Source of the DNA: Providencia sp. R33
GTDB taxonomy: Bacteria > Pseudomonadota > Gammaproteobacteria > Enterobacterales > Enterobacteriaceae
Assembly: GCF_019343475.1 (NCBI RefSeq)
Contig: NZ_CP072453.1
Location: forward strand, 4,588,001 to 4,652,000
Reading direction: 5' to 3'
Length of the DNA: 64,000 bases
The stretch's first letter is position 1; each line of letters opens with the position of its first letter. Made by a program: the position numbers and the translations under genes. Below, in pieces: positions 36,924-45,949 of this stretch. Below the pieces are notes generated by a model, which was given only the letters and a program-made list of their open reading frames with translations, did not search any database and was not told the DNA's origin.

Positions 36924-37190
36924 TTATCTCAATTGGCTATCCTTACTCCCACGCCGATTATAACCACTAAAAGCGGCTTGTTTTTTATCTAGTTCAGATT
37001 GGCACTTTAGACAGAGTTTCACGCCTAATACGGCTAATCGGCGTGCTTCAGGAATAGGTTCGCCGCACTCTTCGCAAAATTCGGCGCTTTCGCCTGAAGG
37101 CAATTGGCCACGTGCCTTCGCAATTGCGTCATCTAGCGTGGCATCAATTTGTTCCTGCACTGCATCTTCATTTGCCCAGCCATTAGCCAT
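36924..37190 (-). CDS. ybiI: DksA/TraR-type zinc finger protein
   Basis: An 88-residue protein of the YbiI family. The four-cysteine zinc finger is CEECGEPIPEARR followed by GVKLCLKCQ, and the N-terminal part is an acidic helix. It resembles the finger of DksA but lacks the long coiled coil, so it is unlikely to act in the RNA polymerase channel exactly as DksA does. Its cellular role is not established. It is a monocistronic gene on the minus strand. Confidence 0.88.
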   Translation of the reverse strand: MANGWANEDAVQEQIDATLDDAIAKARGQLPSGESAEFCEECGEPIPEARRLAVLGVKLCLKCQSELDKKQAAFSGYNRRGSKDSQLR

Positions 37191-37263
37191 AGCACACCTC
37201 TAATTGATTAATAATTGACCTAACATTAATATAGAGGCGAGAACAGTAATTTCAAGGGCAGGG

Positions 37264-37704
37264 TTAACGGTTTAAAGATAAGCTCATAAAAATATGGTCC
37301 ATGCCATCTTCATCGTACATTTCCCCTTCGGTTTGATAGCCTAAGCTTTGGTAGAACGCAATGGCGGTGTGTTGGGCTGAAAGTCCGATTTTTTGATGCT
37401 GATTTTCAGCGCCATATTGCTGGACAAATTTCATCATTTCACGCCCTAAGCCTTTGCCGCGGTGCGTTTTTTGCACGGCTACACGTCCGACTTTGATCAG
37501 CCCATCATCTAAAAATACACAGCGCAAAACCGCTGCAGGTTGCTGGTTTAAATATAAAACCACATGCAGTGCGGCATCATCATATTCATCCACATCAATG
37601 TCAGCGGGGAAGCCTTGTTCTTGAGTGAAAACTTGCTGGCGTAGGTCAAAAGCATCTACGACCAGTGCAGGGTTTGCATGGCCAAGGCTGTGTTTGATTT
37701 CCAT
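37264..37704 (-). CDS. GNAT-family N-acetyltransferase
   Basis: A 146-residue GCN5-related acetyltransferase. The acetyl-CoA-binding motif A is VGRVAVQKTHRGKGLGREMMKFV, with the RGKGLG pyrophosphate loop, and motif B contains AIAFYQSLGYQTEGEMYDEDGMDHIFM. It belongs to the YjcF/ElaA-like branch by its N-terminal LRQQVFTQEQGFP. Substrate is unknown. ATG 37704 is preferred to 37728 because AGGA lies seven bases upstream. Confidence 0.85.
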   Translation of the reverse strand: MEIKHSLGHANPALVVDAFDLRQQVFTQEQGFPADIDVDEYDDAALHVVLYLNQQPAAVLRCVFLDDGLIKVGRVAVQKTHRGKGLGREMMKFVQQYGAENQHQKIGLSAQHTAIAFYQSLGYQTEGEMYDEDGMDHIFMSLSLNR

Positions 37705-37811
37705 GGAGAGTCCTAGTATTGACGTCATAAAATAAAAGAAGGTTTACTATATAACGAGATAGCCATTGGAACAGGTAGGTTTTGGTGCTTTTTAGGATGT
37801 TAATAGATAAA

Positions 37812-37843
37812 ACAGGCAAATGCAGGTGAAAAACCTGCATTTG
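37812..37843 (-). terminator. Terminator after the lipoprotein gene
   Basis: Perfect 11-bp hairpin CAAATGCAGGT / ACCTGCATTTG with a five-base loop, 50 bases after the lipoprotein stop, followed on the minus strand by CCTGTTTTATC. Confidence 0.75.
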
Positions 37844-37893
37844 AGGTAATGATTAAGTGCGATTGCAGCGCGCTTAGCGTACTTTTTTAAACA

Positions 37894-38217
37894 TTACTTA
37901 TTCTCTGTTTTTGCATCATTTTCAGCTTTGATGGATTCTGTTTTTTCTTTAACGTCAGTTGCCACTTCATCAGCTTTATTGATGGCATCTGTTTTAACTT
38001 TTTGACCAAGTGCAGAAGCATCTTGTTTCAGCTCCTCTGCTTTATTTTTTGTTGCTTCAGTAAGTTCATTGGCTTTTTGTTCGCCATCGGCCTTGAGTTG
38101 CTGAGCTTTTTCTTCAGCTTGCTTAACAGTATCGCTAGGTTTAGATGAGTCATCACAGCCTGTTATGACAGTAAATAGACCGACAAAGAATAATGAAGCG
38201 ATGATTTTCTTTTTCAT
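37894..38217 (-). CDS. Small lipoprotein with LEA-like heptad/undecad repeats
   Basis: A 107-residue lipoprotein. The signal peptide ends in lipobox VITGC, giving lipidated Cys21 followed by Asp-Asp, which in Enterobacterales favours retention in the inner membrane. The mature part is almost entirely Ala, Lys, Glu, Asp and Gln, with repeats of the form KADELKxxA, like LEA-type or apolipoprotein-like amphipathic helices. No catalytic motif. ATG 38217 is favoured because AAGGA lies seven bases upstream; ATG 38223 is too close to it. Function unknown; an envelope or osmotic stress role is only a guess. Confidence 0.8.
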   Translation of the reverse strand: MKKKIIASLFFVGLFTVITGCDDSSKPSDTVKQAEEKAQQLKADGEQKANELTEATKNKAEELKQDASALGQKVKTDAINKADEVATDVKEKTESIKAENDAKTENK

Positions 38218-38507
38218 AAACATGTCCTTAGAATTAAGTGAGATTAAAACTATTTATCAGCATTAATACTTGTGCTCATCGTTTAATATAGCTGAGTTTA
38301 AGCTTTTTATAAAACCAATGGATGAATTTTTGAAATATTAAAATGATTTTTGGTTTTCTGGCATTGTTAATTTCTATCTTATGCTGAATATTCATGGTTT
38401 TTAATGGTTGGGGAAGTTATCGCACCTAAAGCTCAATAGACAGGCTAAACTGATTGCACAAGAAGCAAAAAAAACGTTTTAAATTAGGTAAATAAAAGGA
38501 TAGCAAT

Positions 38508-39194
38508 ATGACGTACTATTATTCGTTTATCATTTTAAAGTTCATTATTGGTTTCGCTATCGTTATTACCCATATGAATTTATCTGGAAAAACACAGCTC
38601 TCCCAAATGACTCCGATTGATTTTATTGGTAATTTTGTTTTAGGGGGGATTATTGGAGGGGTGATTTATAGTGATACGATACCGCTGTATCAATATATAA
38701 CGATTTTAATGATTGGTGTCTTATTTATTAGCTCTTTGAATTTATTAACAAAAAAAGTGAACTTTTTCCGTAATGTGGCGATTGGCAACCCAATACCGAT
38801 TATTAAAAAGGGGCAATTCATTATGGAAAATATACTCAAGAAAAAAAATAAAATAGATATCATCAATATCTCATCGCGTATTCATGCCCAAGGTATTCAT
38901 TCATTTCAAGAAATTTACTACGCACAAATTGAGCCTGACGGGCAACTGACCATCATTTGTGATGAAAAAAATATGCCTTCGGTTATTTTAATGAAAGATG
39001 GTGTGATAAGAACCAGTGAGTTGGAATCGATAGAAAGGGATGAAGCTTGGTTAAAACAACAGATTGAATTTCAAGGTATTGAATCACTTGATGATATTTT
39101 CTTAGCGGAGTTCTGGCGTGGTGAAGTCACTTTTATTTTGCAAGATGGCAAAATAAACCGCGAAGGTACACATGAACTAAAAAGCATTGCTTAA
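38508..39194 (+). CDS. DUF421 / YetF-like membrane protein
   Basis: A 228-residue protein. Three membrane helices fill residues 1-80 (with TQLSQMTPIDFIGNFVLGGIIGGVIY, the typical DUF421 segment). A cytoplasmic domain follows, with NPIPIIKKGQFIMENILKKKNK, ISSRIHAQGIHSFQEIYYAQIEPDGQLTII, characteristic of the YetF C-terminal region. Family members occur in many bacteria without an established biochemical function. It is convergent with eptC. Confidence 0.82.
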   Translation: MTYYYSFIILKFIIGFAIVITHMNLSGKTQLSQMTPIDFIGNFVLGGIIGGVIYSDTIPLYQYITILMIGVLFISSLNLLTKKVNFFRNVAIGNPIPIIKKGQFIMENILKKKNKIDIINISSRIHAQGIHSFQEIYYAQIEPDGQLTIICDEKNMPSVILMKDGVIRTSELESIERDEAWLKQQIEFQGIESLDDIFLAEFWRGEVTFILQDGKINREGTHELKSIA

Positions 39195-39200
39195 GGTAGG

Positions 39201-39235
39201 CAAGTAGATGAAATGCAATGCACTCCATCTACTTG
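39201..39235. terminator. Inverted repeat between convergent genes
   Basis: Arms CAAGTAGATG and CATCTACTTG (10 bp, 15-base loop) lie midway between the DUF421 gene and eptC. They could serve as a bidirectional terminator, but no T-run follows. Confidence 0.5.
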
Positions 39236-39243
39236 TAATGACA

Positions 39244-40953
39244 TTACTTCTTCAAATCATCATAAAGCATGATTGAGGACTTATTATCAGGGTCACCGAT
39301 ATAACGAAGCTGAGGCTTAAACTCTGTGCTAAACAGGCTCTTTTCTGGTTCATAACCTGTGTAGTTGAAGCCCGCTAAGTCAGACCATGCGTAGATAAAA
39401 TCCATCGTACTAAATGGACGGGTTGTTTTATCATTTAAATCAAACTGATGGGTACTTAACCATTCAGGTGATTGCCAAACAAGAAACGGCACATTGTAGA
39501 TAACCTTGCTTGGTTTACCTTCACTACGGCCTAACATCTCATGTGGTGGTGTATCATAGACATCTTCCCCGTGGTCAGAGAAAAAGACTAAGAAGCCATT
39601 TTCTTTTGAAGAATCAAAGTCTTTAATTAAGGTAGACACCACATAATCATTATAATGCTGTGCATTATCATAGGCGTTGTAATCTTTGACTTGGTCATCT
39701 TTCAGGTTAGCTGGTACCAAACTGTCCCTTTGCGTAAACACCGCTTTATCTTCAGGGTAGCGGAATTCATAACGCATATGGGTCCCTAGCAGATGCACCA
39801 CGATAAATTTCTTTTCTGCTGGGTCGGCAAGGGCTTCTTTGAACGGGTCGAACACCACGTCATCGTAGATACGCGAACTCTGAGCCATATCATTATTGAG
39901 GTAATACTGCTTATCGGTCTGGCGAGAGAAGGCCGTCAGTAGAGTATTTCGCTCAGTCATGGTTTGCTGATTGGTGATCCAAAACGTTTTAAAGCCTGCT
40001 TGCTTCATCATATTCATGATAGAAGGGCGGGAGTTAAACAGTTCAGGCTCAGTCTGGGTCGCAAACGTGAGAATTTGTTGTAGAGCTTCAATGGTATACG
40101 GACGAGGGGTTACAACATCATTAAATACCGATAAGTTAGCGGGGTAGTCTTTTGCCAGCTCAGCTAATTCAGGGGTCGTTGGGCGCTGATAACCGTACAG
40201 GCTCATTCTATCGCGGCTGGTGGACTCACCAATCACTAATACGAAAGTTCGTGGTGTACTGCCATTAGCATCCACAAAGTTCGCAAGTGGTGGAATTTTG
40301 CTGTTATCGCGGATCAGCTCTTCCATATTGGCTAACTGATTTTTATAGAGGAAGTAACCACTAACAAACTGCCATGGTGCGGCGTAAGCCAATTTGCTAT
40401 TCACATAGGAAGCCACATTTGGCAGTGGTCTATCTTGTTTGATGCCTTTGTTGTAGTACGGCACACCAAATAAAATGACCAATATCAGCAAGGAAACAAC
40501 CACGTTGCCTTTTTTCGGTATATAAACCGGTTTTAGGCGTGACCACAAGAAAATAGCCACTAAGGTATAGGCAAGAATGACGCCAACCACTTTAAAACTA
40601 AAGTATTGTTTGAGGAATTCCCCTGCTTCATTGGTATTGGTTTCAAACATCACAAACATCACGCTTTGCGATATTTGATGGCCGTAAACCACAAAGTAAG
40701 CGAGGGCGACCACAGAAGATAGCCACAAGATGACCCCAATAACCCCTGAGATAAGCTTAATTTTCCGTGGGAAAAGTAAGGCAGGGATTAACCATAATGA
40801 GCTATACAGCAGTGAATCTCTCAGCCCGATGCTGTTACTTTGGCCAGTGACGACCACATAAAGCTGCAATAACGATGAGAAATACCAAAAGTAGATTAAT
40901 AGCCAGAACAGCGATAACCAGCTAAATTTCTCTGTGCGTGTAATGTTGAGCAT
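39244..40953 (-). CDS. eptC: Lipopolysaccharide core phosphoethanolamine transferase
   Basis: A 569-residue protein close to E. coli EptC (CptA, 577 residues) in its N-terminal membrane region (LRDSLLYSSLWLIPALLFPRKIK, FETNTNEAGEFLKQYF) and periplasmic sulfatase-like domain. Motifs include FVLVIGESTSRDRMSLYGYQRPTTPEL for metal binding, TPRPYTIEALQQ with the nucleophile Thr, VVHLLGTHMRYEFRYP and FSDHGEDVYDTPPHE. It adds phosphoethanolamine to heptose of the LPS core, which helps outer-membrane integrity. The gene is monocistronic and divergent from the potassium channel gene. Confidence 0.92.
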   Translation of the reverse strand: MLNITRTEKFSWLSLFWLLIYFWYFSSLLQLYVVVTGQSNSIGLRDSLLYSSLWLIPALLFPRKIKLISGVIGVILWLSSVVALAYFVVYGHQISQSVMFVMFETNTNEAGEFLKQYFSFKVVGVILAYTLVAIFLWSRLKPVYIPKKGNVVVSLLILVILFGVPYYNKGIKQDRPLPNVASYVNSKLAYAAPWQFVSGYFLYKNQLANMEELIRDNSKIPPLANFVDANGSTPRTFVLVIGESTSRDRMSLYGYQRPTTPELAELAKDYPANLSVFNDVVTPRPYTIEALQQILTFATQTEPELFNSRPSIMNMMKQAGFKTFWITNQQTMTERNTLLTAFSRQTDKQYYLNNDMAQSSRIYDDVVFDPFKEALADPAEKKFIVVHLLGTHMRYEFRYPEDKAVFTQRDSLVPANLKDDQVKDYNAYDNAQHYNDYVVSTLIKDFDSSKENGFLVFFSDHGEDVYDTPPHEMLGRSEGKPSKVIYNVPFLVWQSPEWLSTHQFDLNDKTTRPFSTMDFIYAWSDLAGFNYTGYEPEKSLFSTEFKPQLRYIGDPDNKSSIMLYDDLKK

Positions 40954-41316
40954 AGTATTTTTAAACTCTTATTTTCTTTAATCGCGAAGTAATATTGAAA
41001 AATAATCGAAAAATCGTTTTTTAGATTTACTGGCCTAACTTAAGTTCAATAATAGTTTGGTCATCTATAGTAAATCTTTAAGTATTTCTTAATGTTATGT
41101 TTTTTTTGGCTAAATGGCGCTGAGTGCAATCCATTTTAGCTCATCACCTAATAAGATGATTTTCAATTATAGACGATGTTTTATCATTCATAATCTAAAT
41201 GACAAGATAACGAATTATCGTTTGTTATCGGGCTAGCCGAATTGATATTATCTTTTGTTATATTTATGGTATATAAAAAGTTTTAATGGTTTGCTGAGAA
41301 AGGGTGAGAGTCCGTC
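40954..41316. promoter_or_regulatory. Divergent eptC / potassium channel promoter region
   Basis: 363 bases, AT-rich. A plausible sigma-70 promoter for the plus-strand channel gene is TTGATA at 41242 and TATGGT at 41265 (17-base spacer). GATAAC / GTTATC arms at 41215-41229 and palindrome GGCTAGCC at 41231-41238 lie just upstream and could be an operator. No gene seen. Confidence 0.35.
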
Positions 41317-42495
41317 ATGTTAGATAACGCGTTTGTGGCTTTTTTGAGATCATCCTTAACGATTAGGATCGTACTTTCTATTTTGATCATCATTGATGGT
41401 TCGATGATTTTAAAACCCGTATTAAGCGCTTATACAGATTACATTGACTGGCGTGAAAGTGGTTTTACTGAATGGTTAAAATCATTAGGGTTTATGAAAT
41501 TATTGGATATTCCGCGCTTTTTACTCGGTATTTCACTTATTTTCCTTTCTCTCTTTATGTTAAACGGTGCGCGTATCGCTTGGATTTTTGCTCTGTTTTT
41601 ATTAGGAATAATTTCATTTGTTGACCTACGACTCGCGCAAGAAAATATTCACCAAGGTTATTTTTCACTGTCCTTATTTACTGCATTAGGGCTATTTTGG
41701 AAGCTTTATCATCACCACAGCTTAACCAGTGCCGGCTTTGTGGCAATCACTTGTATTATCTCGTTATTGTTATATTCCATTTTTGGCACCCTCTATATTG
41801 GCAATGAATTCTTACCTATCGTAAAAGATGGCACCACGGCCTTTTATTTCGCATTAGTGTGCATGACGACTGTTGGTTTTGGCGATATTGTGCCTGTAAC
41901 GTTAGATGCTAGGGTCTTTACTGTTACGGTGATTATTTTAGGGATCACTATTTTTACCACTTCAGTGGTGTATGTTGTTGGCGTATTGGCAAAAGGCACA
42001 AAAGAAATTGTGCGCAAGAGGTTTTCATATATGAAAAATCATTATGTGGTGATTGGTAGCACGCCAATGGCGGTCAATGTGTATCAAGGGTTAAAAAAAC
42101 GCGAGCTACCTGTGGCGGTTATTTGCCAAGAAAATCACCGTAGCCATTACCCTGAAAAAGACAATATTGTCACAGGCGACCCTACCAGTTCGGAGCTACT
42201 TGCCGCCGCGAATGTTAAACATGCAAAGTGCGTGCTTATCATGACGGACAGTGACTCACTCAGTACGTTTGCTTTATTGGGTGTCAGGGAATTAGCGGGC
42301 AACGATAGCACTGTGAAAACTGTTGTCTTGATCAACCAAGAAAGCAATATGGATAAAATTCGTTTGCTTAAACCCGACATGTTATTTTCGTTATCAACCT
42401 TAGGTTCTGAAGTTTTGATGCAAGTGCTTTGCGGTGAAGCAATATCGAGTGACTCCATCAGTGATATGCTGTTGAACAAAATTGCCAAACCTTAG
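41317..42495 (+). CDS. kch: Kch-like potassium channel with RCK domain
   Basis: A 392-residue homologue of E. coli Kch (417). Six membrane helices lie before residue 222, the pore carries selectivity filter TTVGFGD (residues 184-190), with Phe in place of the usual Tyr, and the C-terminal cytoplasmic TrkA-N/RCK domain starts MKNHYVVIGSTPMAV. Met239 sits where E. coli Kch has its internal start (Met240) that gives a separate soluble RCK subunit. The voltage-sensor arginines of classical channels are not obvious. The protein lacks the C-terminal tail of E. coli Kch. It is followed by ccmA after 24 bases and is probably cotranscribed. Confidence 0.85.
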   Translation: MLDNAFVAFLRSSLTIRIVLSILIIIDGSMILKPVLSAYTDYIDWRESGFTEWLKSLGFMKLLDIPRFLLGISLIFLSLFMLNGARIAWIFALFLLGIISFVDLRLAQENIHQGYFSLSLFTALGLFWKLYHHHSLTSAGFVAITCIISLLLYSIFGTLYIGNEFLPIVKDGTTAFYFALVCMTTVGFGDIVPVTLDARVFTVTVIILGITIFTTSVVYVVGVLAKGTKEIVRKRFSYMKNHYVVIGSTPMAVNVYQGLKKRELPVAVICQENHRSHYPEKDNIVTGDPTSSELLAAANVKHAKCVLIMTDSDSLSTFALLGVRELAGNDSTVKTVVLINQESNMDKIRLLKPDMLFSLSTLGSEVLMQVLCGEAISSDSISDMLLNKIAKP

Positions 42496-42519
42496 AATAA
42501 TAAACAGGAAATCAGCGGC

Positions 42520-43137
42520 ATGCTAAGTGCACAACAAGTCAGTTGCCATCGTCAAAATCGCATTTTATTTCAACAGCTTGAATTTACTGTTCAACCCAGT
42601 GAAATTTTGCAGGTTGAAGGGCCTAATGGCGCAGGGAAAACCACGCTTTTACGGATGATGGCGGGGTTACTTAAGCCTGACGAAGGGGATGTGTGCTGGC
42701 AGAATCAACCGATTGATAAACTTAAAGAAGAATTTACCCGTCATTTGCTGTATTTAGGCCATAAACCCGCGGTTAAATCGTTACTCACGCCATATGAAAA
42801 CCTCAAGTTTTATCATCAAATGCACCATAAAGGGCCTGAGGGCGAGAGCATATGGCAGGCTTTAGAGGAAGTTTCATTGATTGGCTTTGAAGATATCCCT
42901 GTGAACCAGCTTTCTGCGGGGCAGCAGCGCCGAGTGAACCTTGCGCGCTTGTGGTTAAGTGAAGCGCCGTTGTGGATTTTAGACGAACCTTTTACGGCAA
43001 TTGATGTGGCAGGGGTTGAACGGTTAACGATGCGTTTTCATCAACATGCCAAGCAAGGGGGCATTATTTTGTTTACCTCTCACCAAGCAATGTCAGGGCA
43101 ATTTGGTTCATTAAAACTGACAGGGGGAGGTGAATAA
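42520..43137 (+). CDS. ccmA: Cytochrome c maturation ABC ATPase
   Basis: A 205-residue ABC ATPase matching E. coli CcmA (207). Walker A GPNGAGKT is at 34-41, signature LSAGQQRRVNLARLWL starts at 131, and Walker B LWILDEPFTAID starts at 151. With CcmB, CcmC and CcmD it releases holo-CcmE carrying haem during system I cytochrome c maturation. It overlaps ccmB by one base (TAATG). The other ccm genes do not follow. Confidence 0.95.
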   Translation: MLSAQQVSCHRQNRILFQQLEFTVQPSEILQVEGPNGAGKTTLLRMMAGLLKPDEGDVCWQNQPIDKLKEEFTRHLLYLGHKPAVKSLLTPYENLKFYHQMHHKGPEGESIWQALEEVSLIGFEDIPVNQLSAGQQRRVNLARLWLSEAPLWILDEPFTAIDVAGVERLTMRFHQHAKQGGIILFTSHQAMSGQFGSLKLTGGGE

Positions 43138-43802
43138 TGTTTTGGTTATTAATTAGGCGAGAACTGAAAATTGCTTTTCGCAGTTTTTCTGAGTTAGTTA
43201 ACCCACTGTGGTTTTTCCTGATTGTTATTACGCTTTTTCCGCTGAGCATTGGGCCTGAGCCCCAGCTATTATCGCGTATTTCTGTGGGTATTTTTTGGGT
43301 TGCCGCAATTTTGTCTTCTTTGCTTTCTTTAGAGCGTTTATTTAAAGATGACTACCTTGATGGCTCACTTGAGCAGCTGTTGTTAGCGCCTCATCCTTTG
43401 TTTATCACCGTTTTCGCAAAAGTCATTGCGCACTGGTTAGTGACAGGATTACCGCTGATTTTATTGTCACCGATAGCGGCGCTGATGTTGTCATTTAATG
43501 GCGATACCTTAATGGTACTTGCGGGAACGTTGCTGCTCGGTACGCCCGTTTTAAGCTTTATTGGCGCGATAGGCGCAGCGCTGACAGTGTCATTAAAAAA
43601 AGGCGGTGTGTTAGTCAGTTTGCTGGTATTACCGTTATATATTCCTGTGCTGATTTATGCGACAGGTACCATGGAAGCCCACAGTTTCAAAATGCCATTA
43701 GATGGCTATTTTGCCATTCTCGCCGCATTATTTGCCGCAAGTATTACTTTCTCCCCTTTAGCAATTGCGGCAGCGTTGAAAATCAATATTAGTAATAGCT
43801 AA
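43137..43802 (+). CDS. ccmB: Cytochrome c maturation permease subunit
   Basis: A 221-residue protein, full length compared with E. coli CcmB (220), with six membrane helices. The start MFWLLIRRELKIAFRSFSELVNPLWFFLIV and the segment DGSLEQLLLAPHPLFITVFAKVIAHWL are typical. It is the membrane partner of CcmA. It is not followed by ccmC: a terminator lies 25 bases downstream and then a TPS locus starts. The gene itself shows no decay. Confidence 0.94.
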   Translation: MFWLLIRRELKIAFRSFSELVNPLWFFLIVITLFPLSIGPEPQLLSRISVGIFWVAAILSSLLSLERLFKDDYLDGSLEQLLLAPHPLFITVFAKVIAHWLVTGLPLILLSPIAALMLSFNGDTLMVLAGTLLLGTPVLSFIGAIGAALTVSLKKGGVLVSLLVLPLYIPVLIYATGTMEAHSFKMPLDGYFAILAALFAASITFSPLAIAAALKINISNS

Positions 43803-43826
43803 AAATTACATCATTTTCATTATAAC

Positions 43827-43850
43827 AAGGGTAATCACCTACCCTTTTAT
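43827..43850 (+). terminator. Terminator after ccmB
   Basis: Hairpin AAGGGTA / TACCCTT with a six-base loop, followed by TTATATTC, 25 bases after the ccmB stop. It indicates that the kch-ccmAB unit ends here. Confidence 0.7.
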
Positions 43851-44228
43851 ATTCATTTTAGTTATTTTCACTAATCGAAATCTTTTTCACAATAAAATCC
43901 AAATCAATAAGAAAATCTTACTCATTTTTAGAGTGACTATTAGTTACGCTTTATTTTTGTCGTCAAAAAAAGTATATGGATATTGATTTTTATATCGAAT
44001 TAATCAAATTTAATCATTAATTTAACTCTATATTAAATAATATCAGTTTTTTTCTTTATTTTTTTGAAAATCTTTCTTACAAATTAAATATTTAATAAAA
44101 ACAGTTGGTTGATTTATTTTTCCATGGGTGTAATAAAAATGCTGGGGCTAGTCCGATTGTAATTTAACTCAAATTATGTAAAGTTGCGTATATCGACCTA
44201 ACTCAAATAATAGTGATTAATAAAAATA
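43851..44228. promoter_or_regulatory. AT-rich upstream region of cdiBA
   Basis: A very AT-rich stretch of about 378 bases before cdiB. No remnant of ccmC or other ccm genes was recognised. It must carry the cdi promoter; AT richness suggests H-NS silencing, but no specific box stands out. Confidence 0.35.
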
Positions 44229-45938
44229 ATGTTTTTAAAGCGTAATTTTATCTATGGATCAATTTTACTTACCGTTTGTTTTCCTATTGTCGCAAAAGCC
44301 TCATTATTGAAACCTGATAATACAGATAATTTATTTAATCGGCAGACACAGCAGCAGCAAGCGCAACAACAACAGTTTGAAGCGAAAGCGCCTGATGTCA
44401 GCTTGCTTGCTCCTATTGCAAAAACACAGTTGCAATTTCCTGAAGAAACGCCATGTTTTGTGATTGAACAGGTTGAAATAACAGGACAGAAAGGGCTACC
44501 TCATTGGGTTCCAGTGCAACGTTTAGCCAATCAAGCAGTTGGGCATTGCATTGGTATTGATGGCATCAATCTCTTAATTACTGACGTACAGAATCGTTTG
44601 ATCAGCCATGGTTGGATCACTTCCCGTGTGTTGGTGCCTGAGCAAGATTTATCCACGGGCACACTTAAATTGGTGGTTTTACCTGGTAAGGTACAAAAAG
44701 TTCTCTTTACTGATGACTCTTCTCAATACAGCACGTTATATACCGCGATGCCAGCGCATGCTGGGAACTTATTAGATTTACGTGATATTGAGCAAGGCCT
44801 CGAAAATTTGCAACGTTTACCAACTGTAAAAGCGTCGATGGAAATGATCCCCGGGGATGGGCCGGGTGAAACGCAAATTGTGATTAATCGACAACAGTCA
44901 CGCTACTGGCATGCGAGCGCATGGGCAGATAACACAGGGTCAAAAAGTACCGGTAAAAACCAAGCAGGTATTATGCTTGCCTTGGATAATCCTACTTCGC
45001 TTAGCGATCTTTTCTACATTACTGCAACTCGCGACTTGAGCTTTTCAAGTAGTAAAGATACGACGAACTACAGTGCCCACTATTCTGTTCCTTTTGGTTA
45101 TTGGCAATTTGCAACCACAGCAAGTGATTATGAATACACACAAACAATTGCTGGTATGAATGATGATATTCAATACCGTGGGAAAAGTAAGAGCTTAAAC
45201 TTGCAGCTCAGCAATGTGCTATATCGCGATGCAACAGCAAAAACTACGGCAACGTATGATGTTAACTTACGGGAAACACGCAACTTTGTTCGTGATACCG
45301 AAATTGAAAACCAAAAGCGCCGTACCACCTCTTGGAAACTGGGTCTCAATCATCGTCAATATATCGGGCAGTCAACGATCACTGCGAGCGCAAGCTATCA
45401 GCATGGAACTCGTTGGTTTGGTGCGATGCCTGCTTTTGAAGAAACGAACGATCCTAACTCAAGGGAATATGCTACAGCGCTGGCAAAAGTGATGCAATTT
45501 TCGGCCTCCGCAAGCATTCCTTTTCATGTTTTAGACCAACAACTGCGTTTTGAAACCCAATATTTACGCCAAATTAGTGACAGACAGCTCACTCCTCAAG
45601 ATCAATTCAGTATTGGTAACCGCTGGACGGTCCGGGGTTTTGATGGGGAACGCACACTCAGTGCAGACCAAGGGTGGACGCTAAGAAATACCCTTTCATG
45701 GGTAACACCAATTCCGAACCAAGAGCTCTATCTTGGGGCAGACTATGGGGAAATTGGCGGGCACGGCACATACCGTAATCTTGGCAATCACCTTGCGGGG
45801 GGCGCAATTGGCCTGCGAGGAGCGATCAGTGCGGCTAACCTCAGTTATGACCTCTCTATTGGTACACCATTCTCTAAACCTGACGGATTTAAAACGGATC
45901 CGGCGACGTTTGCATTTTCTGTTAACTGGAATTACTAA
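44229..45938 (+). CDS. cdiB: CdiB outer-membrane transporter
   Basis: A 569-residue TpsB-family protein. The signal peptide ends near residue 24, followed by a Gln-rich N-terminal helix (NLFNRQTQQQQAQQQQFEAK), two POTRA domains (CFVIEQVEITGQKG, ISHGWITSRVLVPEQDLSTGTL) and a beta-barrel with L6 motif TVRGFDGERTLSADQGW near residue 467. It exports CdiA through the outer membrane. The cdiA gene starts 11 bases downstream. The ribosome-binding site is poor, so CdiB may be made at low levels. Confidence 0.94.
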   Translation: MFLKRNFIYGSILLTVCFPIVAKASLLKPDNTDNLFNRQTQQQQAQQQQFEAKAPDVSLLAPIAKTQLQFPEETPCFVIEQVEITGQKGLPHWVPVQRLANQAVGHCIGIDGINLLITDVQNRLISHGWITSRVLVPEQDLSTGTLKLVVLPGKVQKVLFTDDSSQYSTLYTAMPAHAGNLLDLRDIEQGLENLQRLPTVKASMEMIPGDGPGETQIVINRQQSRYWHASAWADNTGSKSTGKNQAGIMLALDNPTSLSDLFYITATRDLSFSSSKDTTNYSAHYSVPFGYWQFATTASDYEYTQTIAGMNDDIQYRGKSKSLNLQLSNVLYRDATAKTTATYDVNLRETRNFVRDTEIENQKRRTTSWKLGLNHRQYIGQSTITASASYQHGTRWFGAMPAFEETNDPNSREYATALAKVMQFSASASIPFHVLDQQLRFETQYLRQISDRQLTPQDQFSIGNRWTVRGFDGERTLSADQGWTLRNTLSWVTPIPNQELYLGADYGEIGGHGTYRNLGNHLAGGAIGLRGAISAANLSYDLSIGTPFSKPDGFKTDPATFAFSVNWNY

Positions 45939-45949
45939 GGTATCTCAGG

